Below are positions 44,785 to 53,032 of a stretch of DNA of 64,000 nt, one piece after another. Made by a program: the position numbers and the translations under genes. Within the stretch, counting starts at the first letter, position 1, and each line of letters opens with the position of its first letter. This DNA is from Ardenticatenaceae bacterium (GTDB lineage Bacteria; Chloroflexota; Anaerolineae; Promineifilales; Promineifilaceae): NCBI GenBank assembly GCA_020634215.1, contig JACKCD010000014.1, forward strand, positions 1 to 64,000, written 5' to 3'. The notes under the pieces are model-generated. The model saw only the letters and a program-made list of their open reading frames with translations, was not told the DNA's origin and searched no databases.

Positions 44785-44852
44785 CAGTTATCAGTTGTCA
44801 GTAATCAGTTGACTTTTTGACCGATTACCGATTACTGATTACCGATTACTGG
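44785..44852. repeat. Period-7 repeat hairpin (CAGTNAT / CCGATTA units)
   Basis: Left block: CAGTTAT, CAGTTGT, CAGTAAT, CAGTT (44785-44810). Right block: CCGATTA, CCGATTA, CTGATTA, CCGATTA, CTGG (44821-44852). The two blocks are roughly inverted copies and can fold back on each other around GACTTTTTGA. It fills the 88-bp gap between the two acyl-CoA dehydrogenase genes. The form is like the heptanucleotide STRR repeats of filamentous cyanobacteria. Confidence 0.75.
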
Positions 44853-44864
44853 TTTGAGGTGGAC

Positions 44865-46115
44865 ATGATTAGCTTTGAAATTCCAGAGAAATTGCAGCAG
44901 GAAACCAAGATGGCGGAGATGGTGGCGGCGCAGGTGATGCGGCCGAAGTCGCGCTATTTGGATGAGCATGAGCATGAACGGCCGTCTGATTTTATCAACA
45001 TCATGTGGCCGGTGATTAAGGAGCAGTATAAAAAGCAGTTGGCGGGGCTGCAAAATGGCAACGGCAGCCAGCCAAAGCGGGAAGGGCCAAACTGGGCGGT
45101 GCTGCGCTTTGTGCTGCTCATTGAAATGTTGAGCTGGGGGGACACCGGGCAATATTTGTGTATGCCAGGCGGCGGGTTGGGTGGCTCGGCGGTGGAGGCT
45201 GTGGGTACGCCAGAGCAAAAAGTGCGCTTTTTCAGCCGCTTTGCCGAAGGAAATGAACCGTCATGGGGTTCGATGGCGATTACGGAGCCGGATGCCGGGT
45301 CGGATAATAGCTCGATGCGAACAACGGCCGTTCTTGACCCCGCCACCAACGAATGGATTATCAACGGCGAAAAAATCTTTATCACCAGCGGCTCGCTTTC
45401 GCTGAAGGAGTCGGATGGCTTTTGCGTGGTGTGGGCGACGGTAGACCCGACGGCCGGCCGCAAGGGGATCAAGTCGTTTGTGGTGGAGGGGCGCACGCCG
45501 GGGGTGGAAGTGAGCCACGGGCTGGACAAGCTGGGGATTCGCGCCAGCGACACGGTGATTTTGTCGTTTAGGGATGTGCGCGTGCCGTATGAAAATTTGC
45601 TGGGCAGCCCGGAAGTGCGCGAGAAATCTACCAAGGGGTTTGCCGGGGCGATGCAGACGTTTGATGCCAGTCGGCCGGCGGTGGCCGCCAGTGCGATGGG
45701 GATTGCGCGGGCGGCGTTGGAATTTACGAAGCAAAAGCTGGTGGAAGATGGGATTGTTTTGGACTATACCAAGCCGAGGCATGAATTAACGGCCGTTGAG
45801 CGCGACGTGCTCAACATGGAAGCGCAGTACAAAACGGCGTGGCTTCTCACCCTCAAGGCGGCGGCGGCGATTGCCCACGGGCAGGGGAACCGGTTGGAGG
45901 CGAGTATGTGTAAGGCTCATGCAGGAACGGCCGTTACCCGCATCACCCAGAAATCCGTCGAACTCCTCGGCCCCCTCGGCTACTCCCGCGAACTGCTGGC
46001 CGAAAAATGGATGCGCGATGCCAAAATCAACGACATCTACGAAGGCACCCGCCAAATCAACCTCCTCATCGTCGCTCGCTCCATTCTCGGCTATTCCCGC
46101 CGCGAATTAAAGTAA
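44865..46115 (+). CDS. Acyl-CoA dehydrogenase
   Basis: A 416-aa acyl-CoA dehydrogenase that introduces the first double bond of beta-oxidation, passing electrons to ETF. Motifs: LIEMLSWGDTGQYL, SWGSMAITEPDAGSDNSSMRTTAVLD (FAD/substrate loop), ASAMGIARAALEFTKQ, and near the end LGYSRELLAEKWMRDAKINDIYEGTRQINLLIVARSIL with the catalytic Glu in YEGT. The start at 44865 (MISFEIPEK) follows GAGGTGG; upstream codons of the same frame come from the repeat. Its length (416 aa) and N-terminus fit the larger partner of paired acyl-CoA dehydrogenases. Confidence 0.93.
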   Translation: MISFEIPEKLQQETKMAEMVAAQVMRPKSRYLDEHEHERPSDFINIMWPVIKEQYKKQLAGLQNGNGSQPKREGPNWAVLRFVLLIEMLSWGDTGQYLCMPGGGLGGSAVEAVGTPEQKVRFFSRFAEGNEPSWGSMAITEPDAGSDNSSMRTTAVLDPATNEWIINGEKIFITSGSLSLKESDGFCVVWATVDPTAGRKGIKSFVVEGRTPGVEVSHGLDKLGIRASDTVILSFRDVRVPYENLLGSPEVREKSTKGFAGAMQTFDASRPAVAASAMGIARAALEFTKQKLVEDGIVLDYTKPRHELTAVERDVLNMEAQYKTAWLLTLKAAAAIAHGQGNRLEASMCKAHAGTAVTRITQKSVELLGPLGYSRELLAEKWMRDAKINDIYEGTRQINLLIVARSILGYSRRELK

Positions 46116-46135
46116 AGCTGTGCTACAATTTGCCT

Positions 46136-46321
46136 ATGATAAAAACAATTACCTTAAACAAAGCGCAGGCAGATTTTGCAACTTTAATGGAATTGGCTAT
46201 TAACAAACATAGCCAATTCCGTATCGCTTCTGAGCAAGGTGGTGTCATCCTCATTTCTGAGGAAGATTATGACAATTTGCTGGAAACGTTGGAATTGCTG
46301 TCGAGACCTAGCCTTTTATGA
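46136..46321 (+). pseudogene. Phd/YefM-type antitoxin remnant
   Basis: The first 55 residues, MIKTITLNKAQADFATLMELAINKHSQFRIASE and GGVILISEEDYDNLLETLELL, match the N-terminal DNA-binding domain of Phd/YefM antitoxins (ISEEDYxxLxETLELL is highly typical). It then ends SRPSLL-stop. In the next frame the expected C-terminal toxin-binding tail continues as RDLAFYDAIQKADQEMKTG, followed by NTLS, then a TAG, then DEVF. So one frameshift and one stop have removed the tail. No toxin gene of RelE/Txe type follows. A decayed orphan antitoxin is the best reading. Confidence 0.75.
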
Positions 46322-46437
46322 CGCCATTCAGAAAGCGGATCAGGAGATGAAAACTGGAAATACGCTAAGTTAGGATGAGGTATTTGACCGTGAATGAGTT
46401 CAACCACCTTTAATGAACTGGATAAAGGGTAGACAAA

Positions 46438-46680
46438 ATGATAGTTTCTACAGCATATGATGAAATTGTAGATTTTATAGCTGCTGGCACGACACCCGAC
46501 AGTGTGATTGCTTTTCGTCCTTCAGATCAGACAAAAGAGCGCGTAGCTAACTTGATACACAAAGAAAAAACGGTAGGCCTTTTGCCCGACGAGACGGCCG
46601 AACTCAACCATTATATGCAGCTTGAGCATTTAATGCGGTTAGCAAAAGCACGCGCACACAAACACTTGACACATGAGTAA
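46438..46680 (+). CDS. Small protein paired with HNH endonuclease
   Basis: An 80-aa acidic-helical protein (MIVSTAYDEIVDFIAAGTTPDSVIAFRPSDQTKERVANLIHKEKTVGLLPDETAELNHYMQLEHLMRLAKARAHKHL). The pattern A(A)GTTP..VI.F.PS....RV..L...EK..GL...E..EL..Y...EH..RL.KARA is shared by many short cyanobacterial and Chloroflexota proteins of unknown function. Its last codons overlap the HNH gene start (ATGAGTAA), which implies coupled translation. A similar overlap exists in the unit at 61523-62351, whose small protein has the same EL.(E)LQ..A.KAE.LN.ER tail. The pair may be toxin-antitoxin-like (inference). Confidence 0.8.
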   Translation: MIVSTAYDEIVDFIAAGTTPDSVIAFRPSDQTKERVANLIHKEKTVGLLPDETAELNHYMQLEHLMRLAKARAHKHLTHE

Positions 46681-47113
46681 AAGTTACATTAGTCAGGCAT
46701 TGCGGAAAGAAGTAGTGCTCCGCGCTGCCTACCTTTGTGAATATTGCTTGATTCATGAAAACGACACCTATTTTGGTTGCCAAGTTGATCACGTTATTAG
46801 TGAAAAGCATGGCGGTTTGACCGAAAGCCAGAACTTAGCGTTAGCGTGTACTGTTTGTAATCGAAACAAAGGGAGTGATATTGGTTCTCTCGTTTGGGAA
46901 TCGGGACGGTTTGTGCGCTTCTTTAACCCACGTATAGACAAATGGGGTGAGCATTTCCGATTGCAAGGTGTCGAGATTGTGCCGCTAACAGAGATTGGGA
47001 TTGCAACAAACAACATATTGAAATTTAATGATTCTGAACGGCTAATGGAAAGACAAGAATTGGCTGAGTTGGGGAGGTACCCAGCACCAGAGGCAATTGC
47101 TGTTATTTTTTGA
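46673..47113 (+). CDS. HNH endonuclease
   Basis: A 146-aa HNH nuclease: LCEYC (first zinc pair), QVDHVISEKHGGLTESQNLALAC (DH..(P/S)..HGG..(L/N) core with catalytic His), CTVCNRNKGSD (second zinc pair and Asn-Lys-Gly). The C-terminal half (FNPRIDKWGEHFRLQGVEIVPLTEIG) is shared with the other HNH protein in this window (LYHPRKHIWSDHFRWSDDFLRLIGVSPVG), so both belong to one family. It cuts DNA with a divalent metal; the biological target is unknown. It overlaps its small partner gene by 8 bp. Confidence 0.9.
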   Translation: MSKSYISQALRKEVVLRAAYLCEYCLIHENDTYFGCQVDHVISEKHGGLTESQNLALACTVCNRNKGSDIGSLVWESGRFVRFFNPRIDKWGEHFRLQGVEIVPLTEIGIATNNILKFNDSERLMERQELAELGRYPAPEAIAVIF

Positions 47114-47151
47114 CTTCCATAGGCTGTTCAGGTTTTGAGGAGAACCCAAGC

Positions 47152-49533
47152 ATGACATTCCGCATAGACAAGGTGGCTGTGATTGGCGCGGGCACGATGG
47201 GGGGCGGGATTGCTGCCCACTTAGCCAATGTGGGCACCCCCGTGGTGCTGTTGGATATGGTGCCGCCCAATTTGAGCGACGCAGAGAAGAATGAACCCAG
47301 GGCGCGAAACAAAATCGTGCAGAGTTTGTATGACCGGATGGCGAAGGCGCGGCCGGCCAATCTGGCGCGAGCCGACCGAGGGGATTTGATTACCGTTGGC
47401 AATTTGGAAGATGATTTTGACAAGATTGCCGACTGTGACTGGATTGTTGAGGTGATTATTGAGCAGCTTGCCCCCAAGCAGGCACTCATGGAGCGTATTG
47501 AGGCGGTGCGAAAGCCGGGCAGCATTGTCAGCTCCAACACCTCTGGCATTCCCATTGCCCAGATTGCCGAGGGGCGCAGCGATGAGTTTAAGGCGCACTT
47601 TTTGGGGACGCACTTTTTTAACCCGCCGCGCTATTTGAAGCTGCTGGAGGTGATTCCCACGGCCGATACTTCCGCTGCCGTACTCGACTTTATGGTGCAG
47701 TTTGGGCGTGATGTGTTGGGTAAAGGGGTGGTGGTATGCAAAGACACCCCCAACTTTATCGCCAACCGCTTCATCGCCATCGTCGGTTCCTATGTGCAGG
47801 AATATGCTTTTGCCAATAGCTATACCGTGGCCGAGATTGATGCCATTACCGGGCCATTGGTGGGGCATCCCAAAACGGCCACCTTCCGGCTGATGGATTT
47901 GGTGGGGATTGACGTGATGCTCCATGTCAACAGCAATTTGTACCCCGCCATTCCCGATGATGAATACCGCGAGGTGTTGAAGGGGGCGAAGAGCGAGGCG
48001 GTGTATGCCCATTTCCGCGAAAACAAATGGTTTGGCAATAAATCGGGCCAAGGTTTTTACAAGCAAGTGCGCGGGGCCAGCGGGCGCGAATTCCACACGT
48101 TGAACCCGGAGACGTTTGAATACTTCAACCCGCCAAGCGTGCGCTTTGATTCGGTGGGGGCGGTGCGGAAGATTGAGGATTTGGGGGAGCGGCTGCGGGC
48201 ATTGCTGCAGCATGATGACCGAGCGGCGCAGTTTATCCGCGATACGACCTATTTTATGCTGGCGTATGCGGCGTATGTGACGCCGGAAATTGCCCACAGT
48301 ATTAAAGATGTGGATGATGCCAACCGCTGGGGGTTTGCCCATGAGGCGGGGCCGTTTGAGACGTGGGATATGCTGGGGGTGCGGGAAACGGCCGTTTCCA
48401 TGCAGGCCGCCGGGTTCAAAGTAGCCGACTGGGTGCAGCAAATGCTGGATGCGGGTCATGAGCGGTTTTATGAAAACGGCCGTTATTACGACTTCAACAC
48501 TCAAAGCTACAGCCAGCCCCTTGCCAGCAAAAATATCGCCGTTGCCAACCTCCACGCCGCTGGCAAGGAAGTGGCTCGCAACGATAGCGCCAGCCTGCTC
48601 GACATGGGCGACGGCGTGGCTTTGTTAGAGTTCCACGCCAAGATGAATGCCATTGACGACGGCATCGTCGGTATGGCAAATATTGCCCTGGAACGGCTCA
48701 ACAGCGATTTTGATGCCCTGGTCATTGGCAACGACGGGCAGGATTTTTGCGTCGGAGCCAATATCTTTATGGTGGGTGTGGCGGCGGCCCAGGGGATGTG
48801 GGAGCAGCTTGACAAGACGATTTGGAATTTGCAGGATGCCACCTTCCGGCTGCGCCACGCCCCCAAGCCGGTAGTCACGGCTCCGCACCAGCGGGTGCTG
48901 GGTGGTGGGGTGGAGCTGGCGATGGCCGGCTGGACGGCCGTGGCTGACCACGAAACGTATATGGGTCTGGTGGAAGTGGGTGTGGGTGTGGTTCCGGCCG
49001 GCGGTGGCCTCAAAGAACTCATTCGCCGCCGCATCAACCCCGTCATGAAAACCGCCAACGCCGATGTGCTGCCCGTTATGCAGGAAGTGTTCCAGCAGGT
49101 TGCTACCGCCAAGGTTGGCACCAGCGCTTGGGAAGCCCGTGATCTGGGGTATCTGCTCGACACCGACACCATTGTGATGGGCAGCGAACAGCGGTTGGCG
49201 AAGGCTAAAGAGGTCGCATTGCAGCTTGTGGCTTCCGGGGCGCGTCCGCCGGAGGTGGAGAAGGTGTATGCGGCGGGGCTGGAAGCGTATGCTGCCCTGC
49301 GGCTGGGTATCCAGAGCTTTGTTTGGGGCAACTATGCCACTGCCTATGATGCGGTGGTGAGTGAGAAGGTGGCCTATGTGCTGTGCGGCGGCAAGCTGAG
49401 CGCCCCGGCCTGGGTGGATCCGTGGTATATTTTGGATTTGGAGCGTGAGGCGTTCTTGTCACTGCTGGGCAACCAGGAGACGCGAGATCGGATTATGCAT
49501 ATGCTGCAAACGGGTAAGCCGCTGCGGAATTAG
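47152..49533 (+). CDS. fadN: 3-hydroxyacyl-CoA dehydrogenase / enoyl-CoA hydratase fusion (FadN type)
   Basis: A 793-aa bifunctional beta-oxidation enzyme. The order is dehydrogenase first: NAD site VAVIGAGTMGGGIAAHLANVG (residues 7-27), SNTSGIPIAQIAEG, the catalytic His in GTHFFNPPRYLKLLEVIPT, KDTPNFIANR, a second HAD C-terminal domain (SIKDVDDANRWGFAHEAGPFE), and then a crotonase domain at the C-terminus (GQDFCVGANIFM oxyanion loop, GLVEVGVGVVPAGGGLKEL with the catalytic Glu). This is the reverse of FadB but the order of Bacillus FadN. The start at 47152 follows GAGGAG; upstream codons are non-native. It works with the thiolase at 50349 and the acyl-CoA dehydrogenases at 43685-46115. Confidence 0.92.
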   Translation: MTFRIDKVAVIGAGTMGGGIAAHLANVGTPVVLLDMVPPNLSDAEKNEPRARNKIVQSLYDRMAKARPANLARADRGDLITVGNLEDDFDKIADCDWIVEVIIEQLAPKQALMERIEAVRKPGSIVSSNTSGIPIAQIAEGRSDEFKAHFLGTHFFNPPRYLKLLEVIPTADTSAAVLDFMVQFGRDVLGKGVVVCKDTPNFIANRFIAIVGSYVQEYAFANSYTVAEIDAITGPLVGHPKTATFRLMDLVGIDVMLHVNSNLYPAIPDDEYREVLKGAKSEAVYAHFRENKWFGNKSGQGFYKQVRGASGREFHTLNPETFEYFNPPSVRFDSVGAVRKIEDLGERLRALLQHDDRAAQFIRDTTYFMLAYAAYVTPEIAHSIKDVDDANRWGFAHEAGPFETWDMLGVRETAVSMQAAGFKVADWVQQMLDAGHERFYENGRYYDFNTQSYSQPLASKNIAVANLHAAGKEVARNDSASLLDMGDGVALLEFHAKMNAIDDGIVGMANIALERLNSDFDALVIGNDGQDFCVGANIFMVGVAAAQGMWEQLDKTIWNLQDATFRLRHAPKPVVTAPHQRVLGGGVELAMAGWTAVADHETYMGLVEVGVGVVPAGGGLKELIRRRINPVMKTANADVLPVMQEVFQQVATAKVGTSAWEARDLGYLLDTDTIVMGSEQRLAKAKEVALQLVASGARPPEVEKVYAAGLEAYAALRLGIQSFVWGNYATAYDAVVSEKVAYVLCGGKLSAPAWVDPWYILDLEREAFLSLLGNQETRDRIMHMLQTGKPLRN

Positions 49534-49539
49534 GTTTGA

Positions 49540-49581
49540 GATTGGGGATTGGAGATTAGAGATTTGGTGGCCTCTCTAATC
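49540..49581. repeat. GATTRGR heptamer repeat with short hairpin
   Basis: GATTGGG, GATTGGA, GATTAGA, GATTTGG run in tandem from 49540, and GATTAGAG (49554-49561) pairs with CTCTAATC (49574-49581). It lies 7 bases after the fadN-like stop codon and before the toxin-antitoxin genes. Same class as the element at 39784. Confidence 0.65.
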
Positions 49582-49604
49582 TTTATCTTGTATTAGGAAA
49601 GATT

Positions 49605-49925
49605 ATGAGCATGTATGGTGAATTACAGAGAAAGCCAACAGCCCGCTTAGTGGTTCAGGTTGGGTATTCGGATGTATTAACGGCCGTTGGCTCTTGGCAG
49701 GTTGAAGAGTTAGAAGCCTTGATTGGTGATTTGCAGCGGCTTGCTAGGCAACGTAAAGTTCAGTTAGAGAAGCATAATTTGCCAGTCCCCAACCTTCCTT
49801 CGCAAAAAGTTTCTATGGCCGACATGGTTTCTATTTTGCCTGCCAATATTGTCGCCCCTCCTGATGAAGATGTGGAAGAAGCATTAATGCTGTCACGCCT
49901 AGAGAGACTTGGGGATATTGCATGA
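49605..49925 (+). CDS. Putative antitoxin of a PIN-toxin pair
   Basis: A 106-aa protein of no family I can name, MSMYGELQRKPTARLVVQVGYSDVLTAVGSWQVEELEALIGDLQRLARQRK..., helical in its middle with an acidic C-terminal end (PPDEDVEEALMLSRLERLGDIA). Its stop overlaps the start of the PIN-domain gene (ATGA), the usual antitoxin-before-toxin order. An ACGGCCGT palindrome lies within it, so it has been resident in this genome. The antitoxin role rests on gene order only. Confidence 0.7.
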   Translation: MSMYGELQRKPTARLVVQVGYSDVLTAVGSWQVEELEALIGDLQRLARQRKVQLEKHNLPVPNLPSQKVSMADMVSILPANIVAPPDEDVEEALMLSRLERLGDIA

Positions 49926-50344
49926 AGGTGTTGCTAGACACAAACGTGATTTTAGACGTTGTTTTTCGCCGAGAGGAATGGCTTGAAGTCTCTGGTGGTG
50001 TTTGGCAGGCCCATGTTGATGGGTATCTTGAAGGCTTTGTAACGGCAACCACGGTGACTGATATTTTCTATGTTGTGCGACGTTATGCGACATTGGAAAA
50101 GGCACGGGAGGTTGTTACAGGTATTTTGCATACTCTGGCTGTTGTTGCCGTAGATCAGGCGACGTTGTTTTATGCCAATCAGCTTTCAGGTTCTGATTTT
50201 GAGGACAATGTGCAGATGGCCTGTGTGGTACAAGCCGGTTTGGAAGCTATTGTGACGCGGGATAAGAAGGGTTTTAAGTTGGCTACAGTGCCTGTGTATG
50301 CACCGGCAGAATTGTTAGATGTGCTTGAAATCAGAAAGGAATAA
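49922..50344 (+). CDS. PIN-domain ribonuclease toxin
   Basis: A 140-aa PIN-domain protein. The acidic metal ligands are visible: LLDTNVILDV (Asp6), Asp near residue 43 to 45 in the TTVTDIFYVV segment, SGSDFEDNVQMACV (Asp/Glu near 95-98) and AIVTRDKKGF (Asp near 115). These define VapC-like Mg2+-dependent RNases that cleave tRNA or rRNA when freed from their antitoxin. It overlaps the preceding gene by 4 bp, and ends 4 bp before the thiolase gene, so the toxin-antitoxin pair sits within the beta-oxidation gene row. Confidence 0.88.
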   Translation: MKVLLDTNVILDVVFRREEWLEVSGGVWQAHVDGYLEGFVTATTVTDIFYVVRRYATLEKAREVVTGILHTLAVVAVDQATLFYANQLSGSDFEDNVQMACVVQAGLEAIVTRDKKGFKLATVPVYAPAELLDVLEIRKE

Positions 50345-50348
50345 AAAC

Positions 50349-51530
50349 ATGACACGTGAAGCTGTAATTGTAGCTGGGTCACGAACGGCCGTTGGCAAGG
50401 CCAAGCGGGGCAGCACGCGCAACTGGCGCTCCGACGACATGGCCGCAGCGGTAATTCGGGAAGTGATGCGCCAGGCCGAGGGGTTAGACCCGGCCGAGAT
50501 AGACGATGTGATTATTGGCTGCGCCATGCCCGAAGGGGCACAAGGGCTAAACTTTGGCCGCACCATTGCCCTGCGGGCTGGGTTGCCGGTGGACACCCCT
50601 GGCATGACCGTCAACCGCTTTTGCTCCAGTGGGCTGCAAACCATTGCCATGGCCGCCGAGCGCATCATTGCCAATGGGGCTGACGCGATCATTGCCGGTG
50701 GGGCGGAAACGATGAGTATGGTGCCAATGACCGGCTTCCGCATCAACCCCAACCCCTACATGGTGGAAAACATGCCCGAAGTGTATATGGGCATGGGGTA
50801 CACGGCGGAAAATGTAGCCGATGAATATGAGGTGAGCCGCCAGGCGCAGGATGAATTTGCCGTGCGGAGCCACCAGCGGGCGGCGGCGGCGTATGCCAAG
50901 GGGCTGTTTGACGGCGAAATTTTGCCGATTGAGATTGAAGAGACGACGGCTGGAGCCAATGGGCCGGAGACGACGACCTTTGTGCTGGACAAGGATGAAC
51001 ACCTTCGCGCCGATACGACGCTAGAGGGGCTGGCAAAATTGCGCCCGGTGTTTAAGCAGGGCGGGACGGTTACGGCCGGGAATGCTTCTCCTCTCAGCGA
51101 TGGGGCGGCGGCGGTGCTGGTGATGGAGCGCAGCAAGGCGGAGGCATTGGGGTTGAAGCCCTTGCTGAAGTTTGTCGGCTTTAACGTTGGCGGCGTGCGG
51201 CCAGAGGTGATGGGGATTGGCCCGGTGGCGGCGGTGCCGCGTGTGTTGAAGAGGACGGGGCTGAGTCTGGGCAACATTGACCTGATTGAGCTGAATGAGG
51301 CGTTTGCTGCCCAAGCGTTGGCGGTCATTCGTGAATTGGGGCTGGATGAAGAGAAGGTCAACGTGAACGGCGGTGCAATTGCGCTGGGGCATCCGCTGGG
51401 CTGCACGGGGGCGAAGTTGACGGTGCAGATTATGAACGAAATGCGCCGCCGTGATAGCCAGTTTGGCATGGTGACGATGTGTATTGGCGGCGGCATGGGT
51501 GCGGCCGGGATTTTTGAGCGGTTGAATTAG
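50349..51530 (+). CDS. fadA: Acetyl-CoA acyltransferase (thiolase)
   Basis: A 393-aa thiolase that cleaves 3-ketoacyl-CoA to acetyl-CoA and a shortened acyl-CoA. Visible: the nucleophilic Cys in NRFCSSGLQTIAMAAERI (near residue 90), ITAGNASPLSDGAAA-like VTAGNASPLSDGAAAVLV, NGGAIALGHPLGCTGAK (catalytic His) and MCIGGGMGAAGIFE (second Cys). The start at 50349 (MTREAVIVAG) has GAAAGGA upstream. It follows fadN with only a toxin-antitoxin pair between, matching the fadN-fadA order of Bacillus. Confidence 0.94.
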   Translation: MTREAVIVAGSRTAVGKAKRGSTRNWRSDDMAAAVIREVMRQAEGLDPAEIDDVIIGCAMPEGAQGLNFGRTIALRAGLPVDTPGMTVNRFCSSGLQTIAMAAERIIANGADAIIAGGAETMSMVPMTGFRINPNPYMVENMPEVYMGMGYTAENVADEYEVSRQAQDEFAVRSHQRAAAAYAKGLFDGEILPIEIEETTAGANGPETTTFVLDKDEHLRADTTLEGLAKLRPVFKQGGTVTAGNASPLSDGAAAVLVMERSKAEALGLKPLLKFVGFNVGGVRPEVMGIGPVAAVPRVLKRTGLSLGNIDLIELNEAFAAQALAVIRELGLDEEKVNVNGGAIALGHPLGCTGAKLTVQIMNEMRRRDSQFGMVTMCIGGGMGAAGIFERLN

Positions 51531-51555
51531 GTTACATTTTAGCGATTAAGAAAAT

Positions 51556-51631
51556 AGGACGCTGATTTTCCTGATACACCTGATCAAGCTTTCTTATCAG
51601 GAAAATCGGGAAAATCAGCGTCCTGTTTTTT
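51556..51631. terminator. Hairpin terminator of the thiolase gene; GGACGCTGATTTTCC element copy 2
   Basis: AGGACGCTGATTTTCC (51556-51571) pairs perfectly over 16 bp with GGAAAATCAGCGTCCT (51609-51624), with a nested CCTGAT...ATCAGG pair inside, and GTTTTTT follows. It lies between convergent fadA and monooxygenase genes. The same sequence family forms the hairpin at 43614-43665. Confidence 0.8.
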
Positions 51632-51648
51632 AGAGAACTAACGGCAGG

Positions 51649-52869
51649 CTACTCTAGAGTTACGTGAGGATGGGGCCGTAATTCCACTGGGACGGTGCCG
51701 AAGCGGAGGGGGTGCTGCTGGCTGAGCCACGCAGTTTGCGCCCATTGGTAACGGCCAACGAGGGGGGCTGTTGTTTTGGCAATGGCGATGAGCAGGGGTT
51801 TCCACCGTTCGTTCATTTGGCCGCGTGCTTCGCGCAGTTGGAGGGCTTGCGCCCGTTCGATTTCTGGTAGCCGTTCGGCGGCAATGTGGGCGGCGGCTTG
51901 GTCAATGGCGGTGTGGTTGGTTTGCAGGGCAGGGACAAGGTGGTTGGCAGCGACAATGACATCGCGCAGGGCGAGGTTGATGCCCTGGGCGCGGATGGGC
52001 GACATGGGGTGGGCGGCATCGCCCAAGAGGAGCAGCCCTGGTTTGTGCCAGCTTTCGGCACGGCCGACGATGACGTTGAGTTTGGAGGGTTCGCCAATTT
52101 GCCCGCGCACCGTTTGCAAATGGTCGGCCAGCCAGGGTGGGGCGGGTTCGGCCAATTCGTCTGCCCAATTGCGCTGGCGGTCGTAGCCACCTTTGGGCAA
52201 CAGCAGGGCGTAGCGGATGTGGTCGTCGTGGGAGTTGTAGGCGAGGGCAGTGTTTTTGACGGATCCCATGAGATAGACGCTGGTTTTGCCGTGCAGCGCA
52301 GGTGGGGCGGGGAAGCGAAACCACAGTACGTCGTAGCTTTCAGGGAGCAGATTGAGCTTGATGTCGGCGCGGGTGCGGACGATGGAGCCGCGCCCGTCGC
52401 AACCGATGATGAGATCGGCCGTTTGGGTGAAGGGCTGGCCGTTGTGGGTGCCGCTGATGGTAGTAAAACGGCCGTTTTCCACCCCCAAATCCCGCACCGT
52501 TGCCCCTTGCAGCAGCCGAAAGTTGGGGAACTGTTGTGCCAGAGTGGTGACGTGGGTTAAAAAGGCAGGCTGCGACAGCACGCAAACGGCACGGCTGCCC
52601 AATTCTGCCTGCGGCTCGGCCACGCGGAAGATAAGGCGGTTGGCAACGTGCATGTCCCAGCTATCAATACGGCGGTGAGGCAACTGGCTGATATCAATCC
52701 CCATTTGTTCCAACGCTTCTAGCCCCAGCGGCATCATTGCTTCCCCGCGAAAAACCCGCGCAAAATTTGTTTCCCGTTCCAGCAACGTTACATCAGTGCC
52801 CGCCCGCGCCAGTAAATAGGCCAGTGTTGCCCCGGCCGGGCCGGCCCCCACGATTATTACCTTGCTCAT
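51649..52869 (-). CDS. FAD-dependent monooxygenase (UbiH/PHBH-like)
   Basis: A 406-aa group A flavin monooxygenase. Motifs: VIIVGAGPAGATLAYLLARAG (residues 4-24), the GCDGRGS DG motif near 158 (ADLIIGCDGRGSIVRTRADI), and LLLGDAAHPMSPIRAQGINLALRDVIVAANHL near 285. Such enzymes hydroxylate phenols or epoxidise polyenes with NAD(P)H and O2; substrate unknown. It is divergent from a TetR-type regulator gene with a shared 271-bp region that holds an operator-like dyad close to this gene's start, so repression by that regulator is likely. Confidence 0.92.
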   Translation of the reverse strand: MSKVIIVGAGPAGATLAYLLARAGTDVTLLERETNFARVFRGEAMMPLGLEALEQMGIDISQLPHRRIDSWDMHVANRLIFRVAEPQAELGSRAVCVLSQPAFLTHVTTLAQQFPNFRLLQGATVRDLGVENGRFTTISGTHNGQPFTQTADLIIGCDGRGSIVRTRADIKLNLLPESYDVLWFRFPAPPALHGKTSVYLMGSVKNTALAYNSHDDHIRYALLLPKGGYDRQRNWADELAEPAPPWLADHLQTVRGQIGEPSKLNVIVGRAESWHKPGLLLLGDAAHPMSPIRAQGINLALRDVIVAANHLVPALQTNHTAIDQAAAHIAAERLPEIERAQALQLREARGQMNERWKPLLIAIAKTTAPLVGRYQWAQTAWLSQQHPLRFGTVPVELRPHPHVTLE

Positions 52870-52920
52870 TATGTCACCTTCAAAAGTTCCAGTTGCTTAT
52901 TTTGTGTGTTCACGTATGAT

Positions 52921-52936
52921 TGTCTGAAAACAGACA
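52921..52936. promoter_or_regulatory. Operator-like dyad between the monooxygenase and TetR genes
   Basis: TGTCTGAAAACAGACA is a perfect 6-bp dyad around an AAAA centre, 52 bp upstream of the monooxygenase start and 205 bp before the divergent TetR gene. The position suits control of the monooxygenase promoter by the TetR protein. Confidence 0.6.
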
Positions 52937-53032
52937 CCTGTATGGAAAAGATAAGGTGAAATCGGTACATAGTCAATAGACAAAGGATATTATTTTGTTT
53001 GTTAGTGAACAAAGTAGGTGAAATTGTCTGGG

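Noticed and set aside
46136..46321. Active type II antitoxin
   Set aside because: The C-terminal toxin-binding tail is out of frame and interrupted by a stop, and no toxin gene follows.
47221..48555. 444-codon open frame on the minus strand
   Set aside because: Antisense to the fadN-like gene, His/Arg-rich without motifs; a by-product of G+C-rich codon use.
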